Assembly (NCBI GenBank): GCA_017992255.1
Contig: JAGOPB010000003.1
Coordinates: 1 to 33,224 of the forward strand
DNA from: Minisyncoccota bacterium
GTDB taxonomy: Bacteria; Patescibacteriota; Minisyncoccia; Phycocordibacterales; UBA9973
DNA length: 33,224 nucleotides
Direction: 5' to 3'
In this document: positions 1 to 6,218 of the stretch, in pieces
How positions within the stretch are numbered: position 1 is the first letter of the stretch
Layout: every line of letters starts with the position of its first letter
Translations under genes and position numbers: made by a program
Notes under the pieces: model-generated
What the model saw: the letters and a program-made list of their open reading frames with translations, nothing else
Told to the model about the DNA's origin: nothing
Databases searched by the model: none

Positions 1-833
1 CCGAGGCTCATATTTCCAGAAATAACAAAGTGTCCTCCCAGTACCAAAATGACAAGCATTCCAAGATTGGCAACAAATCCTATTACGGGAATCAAAGCTG
101 CAAATAAGTTGAGTATTTTTAGTCCTACATCTCTCGCTTCGGTGTTTGCATGAGAGAATTTTTTACTTTCTTTGCTTTGTGAGTTCAGTACTCGTATCAA
201 CGCTGACCCTAGCACACTCTCGTTTATTACCTTATTGAGCCAATCTATAACTTCCCTACTTTTTGTCATCAATACTCCTACTTTCCTAAAAATTACAAAA
301 AACAAGATACCGATTATGGGAATCACGCACAACACAGCGAGAGCCAATTTCCAATCTATCGTTATCAAGAAAATTCCCGCCCCTACTATAATGACTATTG
401 CCGAGATAAGTGAAGCGATGGCTTGTCCAACAAACATTTTTATTGAATCTATATCTGAGGTTAGATTGGTAAGCAGTCGAGACGGGGTTACTTTTTCGAT
501 AAACTCATAACTTTGGTTTGAAATTTTGTCTGCTATAGTGTTTCTGAGGTCTCTCGCAACTCTTTCAGATGCAATCGTTTGAACTATACTTTGCAGATAG
601 GTAAGTATAAATATACCGACAATTATCGCGCCAAACTCAAACACAAGAGTCCTCATAACAAAAAACTGTTGCATATATGAGTCGATGCTATGAGAAATAA
701 TTTTCGGAATGATAAGCCCTAAACCACTAACTCCAATAGAAAGTAGTGCCAAAAAAACAATTTGTATCACATAAGGGCGAAGTAGAAAAAAAATACTCGA
801 GGTTTTGTTTTTTTTGTAAGTATCATTTTTCAT
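1..833 (-). CDS. ABC-type exporter, transmembrane domain (3' part outside window)
   Basis: An open frame runs on the minus strand from an ATG at 833 to the window edge, about 277 residues, without a stop. After a short polar N-terminus it shows alternating long hydrophobic segments and amphipathic stretches. A region reading SERVARDLRNTIADKIS followed by SRLLTNLTSDIDSIK is typical of the intracellular coupling helices of type IV (MsbA/LmrA-like) ABC exporters, where the transmembrane domain precedes a C-terminal ATPase. The ATPase would lie to the left of the window and is not seen. Substrate (lipid, peptide or drug) cannot be told; such exporters usually work as dimers in the cytoplasmic membrane. 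A TATACT hexamer directly abuts the ATG, so the exact promoter is unclear. Confidence 0.85.
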   Translation of the reverse strand, partial: MKNDTYKKNKTSSIFFLLRPYVIQIVFLALLSIGVSGLGLIIPKIISHSIDSYMQQFFVMRTLVFEFGAIIVGIFILTYLQSIVQTIASERVARDLRNTIADKISNQSYEFIEKVTPSRLLTNLTSDIDSIKMFVGQAIASLISAIVIIVGAGIFLITIDWKLALAVLCVIPIIGILFFVIFRKVGVLMTKSREVIDWLNKVINESVLGSALIRVLNSQSKESKKFSHANTEARDVGLKILNLFAALIPVIGFVANLGMLVILVLGGHFVISGNMSL

Positions 834-1030
834 AGTATACGAATATTTTTCTTTTTGAAGAGAGGTATATTTTTTCTTTGGATAAACTATTCAAAAAATA
901 TATTCCATATCAAATAGGTAAGCATAGTATCAAACATGAGTTTGCATGTCAAAATACTTGGAATGTAGAAACAAAAAAAGGGTGTTTTTTCAGCAAAGAG
1001 TGCGTCAAAAAACGATGAGTTCCCTAATAG

Positions 1031-1114
1031 TGCGCGAGAGAGGACTTGAACCTCCACACCCGTAAGGGCACATCCACCTCAAGGATGCTTGTCTACCAAT
1101 TTCAACACTCGCGC
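1031..1114 (-). tRNA. tRNA-Leu(GAG)
   Basis: The minus strand folds as a class II tRNA: acceptor GCGCGAG/CTCGCGC, D-arm with TTGGTAGACA, anticodon stem CATCC/GGATG with loop TTGAGGT (anticodon GAG), long variable arm with TGCCCTTACGGGTGT, and T-arm GGAGG-TTCAAGT-CCTCT. The discriminator base is A and no CCA is encoded. It lies downstream of rplS on the same strand. Confidence 0.95.
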
Positions 1115-1162
1115 AATTTACTGTGTATGAACAAAGAAATACTAACACTCTCACCCTGTAAA

Positions 1163-1210
1163 ATCAACACAATAAAATCCTCCATGTATGGAGGATTTTA
1201 TTGTGTTGAT
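1163..1210 (-). terminator. Intrinsic terminator of the rluD-rplS operon
   Basis: A 21-bp perfect stem (1163-1183 with 1190-1210) with a 6-nt loop abuts the rplS stop codon. On the minus strand it is followed by TTTT. It is long and AT-rich at its base with a GGAGG/CCTCC tip. Confidence 0.85.
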
Positions 1211-1732
1211 TTATGATGCAGGTTCTTCTTCTTTTGTAGTTTCTTCTGTTGTTGTATCTACAATTCCTTTTGCTACTTCTTCTGCATTTTCTGCGGACTC
1301 GCTATTTTCTATTACTACATCATCTGTATTATCTTCTGTATTTTCGTCTGCGTCAAGTAATTGATTTCCGGTAAATGCCGACATTTTCATTCGTTTTCGA
1401 ATTGCTTTTGCTGCTTTGTCTCGTATGAAATACAATTTGCTTCGACGAGTAATTGATCGTTTAATTATTTCAATTTTTTCTATCGATGGCGAATACAGAG
1501 GAAAAATACGCTCTACACCAACACCGTTTGAGATCTTTCTCACCGTGATAGTTGCGCCAATAGTGGTACCGTGTTTTCGAGCAAGAACAAGACCCTCAAA
1601 TGCCTGAAGACGTGTTTTTCCTTTATCGACAATCCTGATAGTTACCTTGATGGTATCACCTGAGCGGACGTCAATACGCTTTCTTTCTTCCATTTTTACC
1701 GGTGATAACCGGATTGCTGTCGTCGTTGTCAT
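1211..1732 (-). CDS. rplS: 50S ribosomal protein L19 with acidic C-terminal tail
   Basis: Encodes L19, a large-subunit protein at the 30S-50S interface. The first ~115 residues carry the family pattern: RSGDTIKVTIRIVDKGKTRLQAF, the conserved EGLVLARKHG, ITVRKISNGVGVERIFPLYSP and RSKLYFIRDK (given here as separate short blocks). The family is usually about 115 residues; here 173. The extra ~55 residues are strongly acidic and Thr/Glu/Asn rich (DENTEDNTDD, EETTKEEEP), probably disordered. The gene starts 7 bp after the pseudouridine synthase gene on the same strand, so the two form an operon ending at the hairpin at 1163-1210. Identity is secure; the role of the tail is unknown. Confidence 0.95.
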   Translation of the reverse strand: MTTTTAIRLSPVKMEERKRIDVRSGDTIKVTIRIVDKGKTRLQAFEGLVLARKHGTTIGATITVRKISNGVGVERIFPLYSPSIEKIEIIKRSITRRSKLYFIRDKAAKAIRKRMKMSAFTGNQLLDADENTEDNTDDVVIENSESAENAEEVAKGIVDTTTEETTKEEEPAS

Positions 1733-1738
1733 AATGGC

Positions 1739-2500
1739 CTACAGATTAGCATGAATTTGTGCGTTACGCAAGGCCAATTCAAAATCTTCTGGGTAAGGTG
1801 CTTCTACTGTTCTTTCGACACCGTCTGGTGTTTTAAAAGAAACAGACCGAGCATGGAGAGCTGTTCTTTTGAAGCCAAGTATCTGCGGGTTTTCTTTTGC
1901 ATAAAGAGAATCAGAAACTATGGGGTGGTGCAGATATTTCATATGCACACGAAGCTGGTGTGTCCGTCCTGTTTTTGGACGCAGTTCTACAAAGGAATAC
2001 CGTTTCCACTCATTGGATAACGATTCGTCCATACATCGATCAAGTACTCGATACAGGGTCACTGCTTCTCTTTTCTCTCCACGTGCGCCTCTCTGGGACG
2101 AATATGCTCGAAAATCACGTGCACTACGACCAATGGGTGCGTCTATAGTGCCGAATTCTTTTTTTGGATGACCGTATATAAATGCATGATACACTTTGGT
2201 TATCTCTTTATCTAAAAATTGTTGTTTCAAATATAAGAAACATTCTTGCGTCTTAGCAACGATCAATACCCCTGTCGTGTCAGTATCTAACCGATGTACA
2301 ATGCCTGGGCGAATTACTTCTTTTCCTCCTATAACCATTGGTTCTCCAACGGTACGGATAGCAGGAAACTGTTCCGCCAACATATCAGAAAGTGTCATGT
2401 CCGTGTGCTTTCCGTCTGGGTGCACCATTTGACCAGCTGGCTTGTTGAAAACAAAGACATAGGTATCTTCGTAGAGAATTGTAGGAAGTGCGACTTTCAT
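1739..2500 (-). CDS. RluA/RluD-family pseudouridine synthase
   Basis: Isomerises specific uridines to pseudouridine in rRNA or tRNA. The catalytic motif HRLDTDTTG places the nucleophile Asp at about residue 72. Other family blocks are NKPAGQMVHPD near the N-terminus, KVYHAFIYG, and ELRPKTGRTHQLRVHM in the C-terminal half. At 253 residues it is the catalytic domain only; the N-terminal S4 RNA-binding domain of RluD/RluC is absent. The start chosen is ATG 2500, not the longer frame from 2515, because a TATAGT hexamer lies exactly 6 nt upstream and would overlap the longer frame. It heads an operon with rplS. Target site cannot be assigned. Confidence 0.9.
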   Translation of the reverse strand: MKVALPTILYEDTYVFVFNKPAGQMVHPDGKHTDMTLSDMLAEQFPAIRTVGEPMVIGGKEVIRPGIVHRLDTDTTGVLIVAKTQECFLYLKQQFLDKEITKVYHAFIYGHPKKEFGTIDAPIGRSARDFRAYSSQRGARGEKREAVTLYRVLDRCMDESLSNEWKRYSFVELRPKTGRTHQLRVHMKYLHHPIVSDSLYAKENPQILGFKRTALHARSVSFKTPDGVERTVEAPYPEDFELALRNAQIHANL

Positions 2501-2506
2501 AGGGAC

Positions 2507-2512
2507 ACTATA
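2507..2512 (-). promoter_or_regulatory. -10 box, leaderless promoter of the pseudouridine synthase gene
   Basis: TATAGT on the minus strand, followed by exactly 6 nt and then ATG 2500. Transcription would begin at or next to the start codon. This decides the start over the upstream in-frame ATG at 2515, which lies upstream of the expected transcription start. Confidence 0.65.
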
Positions 2513-2564
2513 CACTATATATATAGAAATTAGAAAACTTTAACTCCCCTCGTTTGAAAATAGG

Positions 2565-2581
2565 TTAGTTCGTTTAAGGTG
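2565..2581 (-). repeat. 17-bp tRNA-associated repeat, copy 1
   Basis: CACCTTAAACGAACTAA on the minus strand, starting at the last acceptor-stem base and discriminator of tRNA-Arg(TCT). Exact copies are at 5891-5907 (plus strand) and 7714-7730 (minus strand, 3' end of tRNA-Val). This is a candidate recombination core. Confidence 0.8.
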
Positions 2582-2651
2582 CCCCCGGCAGGAATCGAAC
2601 CTACAATAACGGCTTAGAAGTCCGCAGTTATATCCATTTAACTACAGGGGC
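2580..2651 (-). tRNA. tRNA-Arg(TCT)
   Basis: Minus-strand cloverleaf: acceptor GCCCCTG/CGGGGGC with one G-T pair, D-arm GTAGTTAAATGGATATAAC, anticodon loop CTTCTAA (TCT), T-arm GTAGG-TTCGATT-CCTGC, discriminator A. The innermost anticodon stem pair (A-G) is mismatched. CCA is not encoded; the 3' flank reads CC then TTAAACG. It marks the left border of the accessory island. Confidence 0.9.
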
Positions 2652-2677
2652 AATACGAAGAGGACCACAGTGTACCT

Positions 2678-2960
2678 GTGCGTTTATATTACCACACTCG
2701 AACATTTTTTCGAAAGAAATGAATACCAGCGTTCCCCGCGCACTGAAGCGCCACCACGCGAAGCGCGGTGCTTCTGCTGAAGCAGAAGTGCGGGGAAACG
2801 CTCAATGCAAATGCGGTCTCGGTTTTGCGAAGCAATTTTGCGGGAGGAGGATTCGCAAAACCGAGACTGATTTTTTGAAAAGTTTTTTGGGCTGGGCTTC
2901 CGCCCCGCAGGAGGGTGCGGGAGGAATGTGGGGCGGATTTCTTTTTTTGGCAGGCGGGCA
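2678..2960 (+). repeat. IR-A left arm (283-bp inverted repeat)
   Basis: This stretch recurs as the reverse complement at 5611-5893; both arms are 283 bp and match base for base wherever compared by eye. It is more GC-rich than its surroundings and contains nested small palindromes, such as CTTCTGCTGAAGCAGAAG and an imperfect ctcggttttgcgaa/ttcgcaaaaccgag pair. Open frames in it are the same on both copies and look like by-products of the repeat. It frames the small-gene block 3074-5610. Confidence 0.93.
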
Positions 2961-3073
2961 TTAAGAAAGAAAATACAGAATATTGAAATCTCGGCAAAAC
3001 CGAGATGCCGAAATTAGTTTGTGCTTGACCCACCCTCCCGTTCGCGCACAAGATTGCTCCCTTGAAAAATAAA

Positions 3074-3101
3074 AAAGTCCAATCATTTCTGATTGGACTT
3101 T
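3074..3101 (-). terminator. Terminator of the minus-strand island gene
   Basis: A 12-bp perfect stem (AAAGTCCAATCA with TGATTGGACTTT, loop 4) followed on the minus strand by TTTTTTATTTTTC. It lies 18 bp after the stop of the gene at 3120-3573. Positions 2961-3073 between IR-A and this hairpin hold only a short CTCGG/CCGAG hairpin and no gene. Confidence 0.85.
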
Positions 3102-3119
3102 GAATGTTGAATACCTAAA

Positions 3120-3573
3120 CTATTTTTCCTCAAGACTAGGTATCATTTTTTGTTCTTTTCTGGCAAGCTCGCAAATTTTATCGTATGCTTCCTGCCAAGT
3201 AATTCTTTTGCCTTCCTTAATCCCGTTTTCCTTAAAATATTTTTTGTAGTTTCCATAATCCATATCTTCAAAAAAAAGCTTTGTTGTCTTTTTCAAAAGT
3301 GGCATAAATACCATCAAAGTCAGTTCTGCCTTCAATTGGGGTTATTTCAACAATAAAAATATTTTTGTTTTCTGGGTTTTCAAATTGGTCGTCAAAAAGT
3401 GTTGTGTCAAATGCAATACCGTTTACATCCTTACCAAACAAATCTATTGTTTTTGTAAAGGTTAAAAAGGTTTTTCCATTTGCAAAAGGTATTTTAGCAA
3501 TCGCTAAAATCCATTTAGACAAGTTGCTTTCGTAACTGTCGGTATTGTCGAATTTTTGCTCTTTTGGCTTCAT
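3120..3573 (-). pseudogene. Unknown small protein gene, interrupted by a frameshift at a homopolymer
   Basis: Not recognised. The first frame (3573 to 3268) encodes about 101 residues beginning MKPKEQKFDNTD and ending NKAFF, then stops. The second frame continues the sequence smoothly as EDMDYGNYKKYFKENG to a stop at 3120. The two join if one base is removed from the run of eight A (3269-3276, T8 on the coding strand), giving about 150 residues of mixed alpha/beta, charged, soluble protein without signal peptide. This may be a recent null mutation, a sequencing error, or functional slippage at the homopolymer. It has its own promoter (TTGACT-17-TATAGT) and a strong terminator, so it looks recently functional. 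Confidence 0.6.
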
Positions 3574-3600
3574 TTATTTATTTTTTAATTGTTCCCAGAC

Positions 3601-3646
3601 ACTATAGCATATACTTCTTGACAAGTCAAGCGTATTCTGCTATAAT
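3601..3646. promoter_or_regulatory. Divergent sigma-70 promoters with abutting -35 boxes
   Basis: Plus strand: TTGACA at 3618-3623, 17-bp spacer, TATAAT at 3641-3646. Minus strand: TTGACT at 3629-3624, 17-bp spacer, TATAGT at 3606-3601. The two -35 boxes touch within the inverted repeat CTTGACAAGTCAAG (3617-3630). The left one serves the gene at 3120-3573, the right one the gene series from 3751. RNA polymerase probably cannot occupy both at once (inference). Confidence 0.85.
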
Positions 3647-3750
3647 GTCCGCAGTTCTTTTAAATACTGTTTCTGACCATTTTAGTTGTTTTGGCTTTAT
3701 ACAAGTGAGTATAAAGTAATCAATCTATCCTAAAAATAAAACAATTTAAA

Positions 3751-4209
3751 ATGGAAAAACAAACAAAAAACTGGTGGGTTGTATTTGCAACCTGTAATGT
3801 GCAAACACGTGGAGACTTTGACATGCCTGTAATTTACGACCATTGCAAGTTAGCAAGTGAGTTTGTAACTGAAACAGAAGCCGTTGAATTAGCTTGCAGT
3901 TATGTGGCGATAGTTTGCGGACATGCAATTGGAAAACCGGCACAATTTACTGATGAGCCAAATGAATTTGTACAGAAAATGCTACAAGAAATAAGACGTG
4001 GCATAGTGTACGAAGATGAGCAAAACAGTGTATATGTAGACCGCGATGGTGGTAGTATTAGTTTTGATTGTGCAGGGAGGTACGAAAGTGATTATGGCCT
4101 TTACATAGAGTTTAAAGTGCAATTACAGTGTTTGGACTTTGACGGTAAAAGAAATTTTGCCAAAGAAGTTAAGGTTGCAAGAACGCTTGCAGAAAAACTA
4201 ACCAGTTAG
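3751..4209 (+). CDS. Unknown small soluble island protein (152 aa)
   Basis: Not recognised. It encodes a 152-residue protein with no signal peptide or membrane segment, with pairs of beta-like stretches such as NWWVVFATCNVQ and YGLYIEFKVQLQCLDF and an acidic middle. Four cysteines are scattered without a clear metal motif. It is the first gene after the plus-strand promoter at 3618-3646, with a leader of roughly 100 nt that carries a CTTTATAC/GTATAAAG hairpin and ends AAAACAATTTAAAATGG. There is no Shine-Dalgarno sequence; the A-rich start region resembles Bacteroidetes-type initiation. The stop is followed by a hairpin (4216-4240) that is part of a repeated block. The plain start context and in-frame stop make it a real gene, function unknown. 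Confidence 0.7.
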   Translation: MEKQTKNWWVVFATCNVQTRGDFDMPVIYDHCKLASEFVTETEAVELACSYVAIVCGHAIGKPAQFTDEPNEFVQKMLQEIRRGIVYEDEQNSVYVDRDGGSISFDCAGRYESDYGLYIEFKVQLQCLDFDGKRNFAKEVKVARTLAEKLTS

Positions 4210-4215
4210 GACTTT

Positions 4216-4296
4216 GCAGGAGAGAAAATTTCTCTCCTGCTCATTATTCAGCTCATTAAGAAATTAGTGATCTGATAGTGAATTGTTCTTTCAAAT
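4216..4296 (+). repeat. Repeated post-gene block, copy 1 (hairpin plus conserved 55 bp)
   Basis: A hairpin GCAGGAGAGA...TCTCTCCTGC directly follows the stop codon. It is followed by TCATTATTCA and GATAGTGAATTGTTCTTT, nearly identical to the block at 5045-5122. No T-tract follows the hairpin, so it is not a standard terminator. Probably a shared untranslated or processing element of the island gene series. Confidence 0.7.
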
Positions 4297-4311
4297 TTAA
4301 ATTAACAAAAC

Positions 4312-4512
4312 ATGTGGAAAATATCCATATTGTCGATGTTGGTTTGTTTACTGCTTTTAGTAGCATATTATTTTGGAGGCATTACAGATATGTATGCTTT
4401 TAAGATAATATTGTACACATTTGGAGGTATGTTTGTACTTTCAACTGGCTACGGCATATACGAGCTAAACAAAGACAAGGGAAAAGTCCAAACAAAGCTC
4501 AGTGAACAATAG
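4312..4512 (+). CDS. Small two-helix membrane protein (66 aa)
   Basis: Not recognised. Residues about 4-25 (ISILSMLVCLLLLVAYYFGG) and 30-50 (FKIILYTFGGMFVLSTGYG) form two hydrophobic helices, followed by a charged tail ELNKDKGKVQTK. It begins ATGTGG after TTAACAAAAC and follows the conserved block 4216-4296. Short toxin-like or holin-like membrane peptides look like this, but so do many unrelated proteins; no function is claimed. A longer leader-type gap of about 180 bp to the next gene includes TTGAATTGTTTTAAAA, part of the next gene's leader stem. Confidence 0.6.
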   Translation: MWKISILSMLVCLLLLVAYYFGGITDMYAFKIILYTFGGMFVLSTGYGIYELNKDKGKVQTKLSEQ

Positions 4513-4693
4513 TAACTGATGCCTCTGGCTCTCGTTTGCAGAGAATAACGCAAATTTTAGTTTTAGCGTCTATCAAAAGACAAGTTTCTAAAAGCTCTAT
4601 TGAGTGAATAAAAACTTTCCGTTGAATTGTTTTAAAATGCGCGCTTATGCGGGTATCAATTGTTTTTCTTTAACAAGTTAAAACAATTTCAAA

Positions 4694-5038
4694 ATGGAAA
4701 AAGTAAAAATTTTAGTCTACGAGCACTATATACAGTGTTTTAGTGGAAGTGAACTTGGCACACGCAGATTTGCGGAAGTTTACCAAGAAAGTTTTGTAAC
4801 GGCATTACTTAATTTGGATAATTTATTACCCAAAGATGAGGATGAAAAACAGGCTGAAGATGACTTAAAAAAAGTTGTTGAAAACCTAAAGAACATGCCA
4901 CCTGATTATTACACTGACCCGTGGGGATATACAAAACCCAAAGTGGAAAAATGGAGTATTAGGTTGTATTTGATAAGCGGTTACAAAAATGAACTTGGTG
5001 AATTACTTATTAAAAGTAGTGATGCACAAGTTGATTAA
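4694..5038 (+). CDS. Unknown island protein, paralogue-like to 5229-5531 (114 aa)
   Basis: Not recognised. It begins MEKVKILVYEHYIQCFSG, then TRRFAEVYQESF, an acidic helix DEDEKQAEDDLKKVVENL, and a beta-rich end KWSIRLYLISGY. The first 45 residues share spacing and character with the protein at 5229-5531 (MEKxxILxxEHxxxxxxxG, TR/TL, then a helical stretch), which suggests a duplicated family. The leader 4610-4693 has a closing stem AATTGTTTTAA with TTAAAACAATT around a variable GCGCGC-containing loop; the ATG follows within 5 nt. The stop is followed by the repeated hairpin block 5045-5122. Confidence 0.65.
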   Translation: MEKVKILVYEHYIQCFSGSELGTRRFAEVYQESFVTALLNLDNLLPKDEDEKQAEDDLKKVVENLKNMPPDYYTDPWGYTKPKVEKWSIRLYLISGYKNELGELLIKSSDAQVD

Positions 5039-5044
5039 GAAAAT

Positions 5045-5122
5045 GGGCGAGAAATTCTTCTCGCCCTCATTATTCAAATCATAAAGCAATTTGTGGTTTG
5101 ATAGTGAATTGTTCTTTTAAAA
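5045..5122 (+). repeat. Repeated post-gene block, copy 2
   Basis: Hairpin GGGCGAGAA-ATTC-TTCTCGCCC, then TCATTATTCAAATCATAAAG and GATAGTGAATTGTTCTTTT. This matches copy 1 at 4216-4296 over about 55 bp beyond the hairpin, while the hairpin arms differ in sequence. A third, shorter hairpin of the same type (GGCGAGA/TCTCGCC) follows the last gene at 5548-5569. Confidence 0.7.
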
Positions 5123-5228
5123 AATTTCATTGTTAATTGTTTTCCAGAAGAGGAAGCTACGCGCTTCAAGCTGACAAAAAGGCATGCACTCTTTTGCGTA
5201 TAGTGAAACAATTTAAAACAAATTTACA

Positions 5229-5531
5229 ATGGAAAAAACAATTATTTTAATCGAGGAGCATATTAATGCCTATACCCAAGACGGACACCCCATCAGAACT
5301 CTATCTTACAGAGGATTAAACATCATTGACGAAAATTTTTCTGAAATTATTAGAGAAATAAAAAGAGAAAATTTTACAATGATGCCTATTGATGAAAATC
5401 AAGCATTGGAAAGATTAAAATCAGGAGAAAAAATTGAAATCTCTTGCGGAGATGGACAATACAAAGATTTTTGGATTAAGCCAGGATTTGCAAAAGACAA
5501 TCAATTTTTTATTTTAATTTCTGATATTTAA
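5229..5531 (+). CDS. Unknown island protein, paralogue-like to 4694-5038 (100 aa)
   Basis: Not recognised. A 100-residue soluble protein beginning MEKTIILIEEHINAYTQDG and TLSYRGLNIIDENFSEII, ending in a beta-like FWIKPGFAKDNQFFILISDI. The N-terminal half resembles the preceding gene's product in pattern, not in detail. The leader (about 5130-5228) again has an AATTGTTTTC/GAAACAATT closing pair around a variable hairpin-rich loop (with CGCGCTTCAAGC), and the ATG follows TTTACA. It is the last gene of the series; a palindromic terminator follows at 5578. Confidence 0.65.
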   Translation: MEKTIILIEEHINAYTQDGHPIRTLSYRGLNIIDENFSEIIREIKRENFTMMPIDENQALERLKSGEKIEISCGDGQYKDFWIKPGFAKDNQFFILISDI

Positions 5532-5577
5532 TCAAACAGAAAACTAGGCGAGATAATTTTCTCTCGCCCACATTAAA

Positions 5578-5610
5578 GCCATTCCAAAATTTTGGAATGG
5601 CTTTTCTCTT
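5578..5610 (+). terminator. Terminator of the island gene series
   Basis: A perfect 24-bp palindrome GCCATTCCAAAA/TTTTGGAATGGC (5578-5601) is followed by TTTTCTCTTT and directly abuts the IR-A right arm. Transcription from the plus-strand promoter should end here. Confidence 0.75.
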
Positions 5611-5893
5611 TGCCCGCCTGCCAAAAAAAGAAATCCGCCCCACATTCCTCCCGCACCCTCCTGCGGGGCGGAAGCCCAGCCCAAAAAACTTTTCAAAAAA
5701 TCAGTCTCGGTTTTGCGAATCCTCCTCCCGCAAAATTGCTTCGCAAAACCGAGACCGCATTTGCATTGAGCGTTTCCCCGCACTTCTGCTTCAGCAGAAG
5801 CACCGCGCTTCGCGTGGTGGCGCTTCAGTGCGCGGGGAACGCTGGTATTCATTTCTTTCGAAAAAATGTTCGAGTGTGGTAATATAAACGCAC
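5611..5893 (-). repeat. IR-A right arm (283-bp inverted repeat)
   Basis: Reverse complement of 2678-2960. Its outer end overlaps by 3 bp the start of the 17-bp tRNA-associated repeat and of IR-B (5891). Frames in it on both strands are by-products of the repeat rather than genes. Confidence 0.93.
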
Positions 5894-5907
5894 CTTAAAC
5901 GAACTAA
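5891..5907 (+). repeat. 17-bp tRNA-associated repeat, copy 2 (no tRNA here)
   Basis: CACCTTAAACGAACTAA on the plus strand, at the junction of IR-A and IR-B. The other two copies sit at tRNA 3' ends; here no tRNA is present, as expected for a displaced or copied attachment site. Confidence 0.8.
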
Positions 5908-6035
5908 ACGGCTTTTTGGAAGCCAAGAGGTGGGACGCGCGAGCGCGTCCCACTGTGTTTGCCCTGATTCTGCGGGGGAATGCAAAGAATTCGGCGCGCT
6001 GGCGCGCACTGATTTGTTTTGGAGGAGGAGGTTCG
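5891..6035 (+). repeat. IR-B left arm (145-bp inverted repeat)
   Basis: Matches the reverse complement of 7585-7730 with one single-base length difference in the tip of an internal hairpin (GTGGGACGCGC...GCGCGTCCCAC). It is GC-rich and also holds GCGCGC-rich hairpins. It corresponds to the 3' end of the recombinase frame plus the tRNA-Val junction, but inverted. Confidence 0.92.
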
Positions 6036-6108
6036 TATCAGAATGCAATTTTGACTAATTTGCTTTGCACAAATACAAAAAGAATTTTTACTATGCTATG
6101 ATAATTAT

Positions 6109-6205
6109 GCGGACAATATCATTATCAGTTAGTTAGCAGAAATGGTTATGCTAGAACAATTTTAACTAACGTTGGAGTTGTCCGCCTAGCATAACCATTT
6201 CTGCT
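6109..6205. promoter_or_regulatory. Nested and crossed inverted repeats upstream of the recombinase
   Basis: Three dyads lie in 97 bp: a 20-bp perfect one (6135-6154 with 6186-6205, AGCAGAAATGGTTATGCTAG), an 8-bp one (6109-6116 with 6178-6185, GCGGACAA/TTGTCCGC), and an 8-bp one (6128-6135 with 6163-6170, GTTAGTTA/TAACTAAC). The first two cross each other. This could be an operator, an attachment or crossover site, or a leader RNA structure. The stretch 6036-6108 shows nothing else. Confidence 0.7.
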
Positions 6206-6218
6206 TTTATATGTACTT

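Noticed and set aside
2689-3051. Open frames of 80-120 codons inside IR-A (both copies, both strands)
   Set aside because: They exist only because the 283-bp repeat is GC-rich; the same frames appear in both copies, cross the repeat edges differently, and show no recognisable domain or start signal.
4216-5122. Integron attC sites
   Set aside because: Hairpin arms vary as in attC, but the RYYYAAC/GTTRRRY core ends are not present and no tyrosine integron integrase is seen.
5791-6048. Minus-strand frame resembling the recombinase C-terminus (NLLLQNKSVRASAP)
   Set aside because: It is the inverted IR-B copy of the recombinase 3' end without the rest of the gene; reported as repeat, not as a gene.
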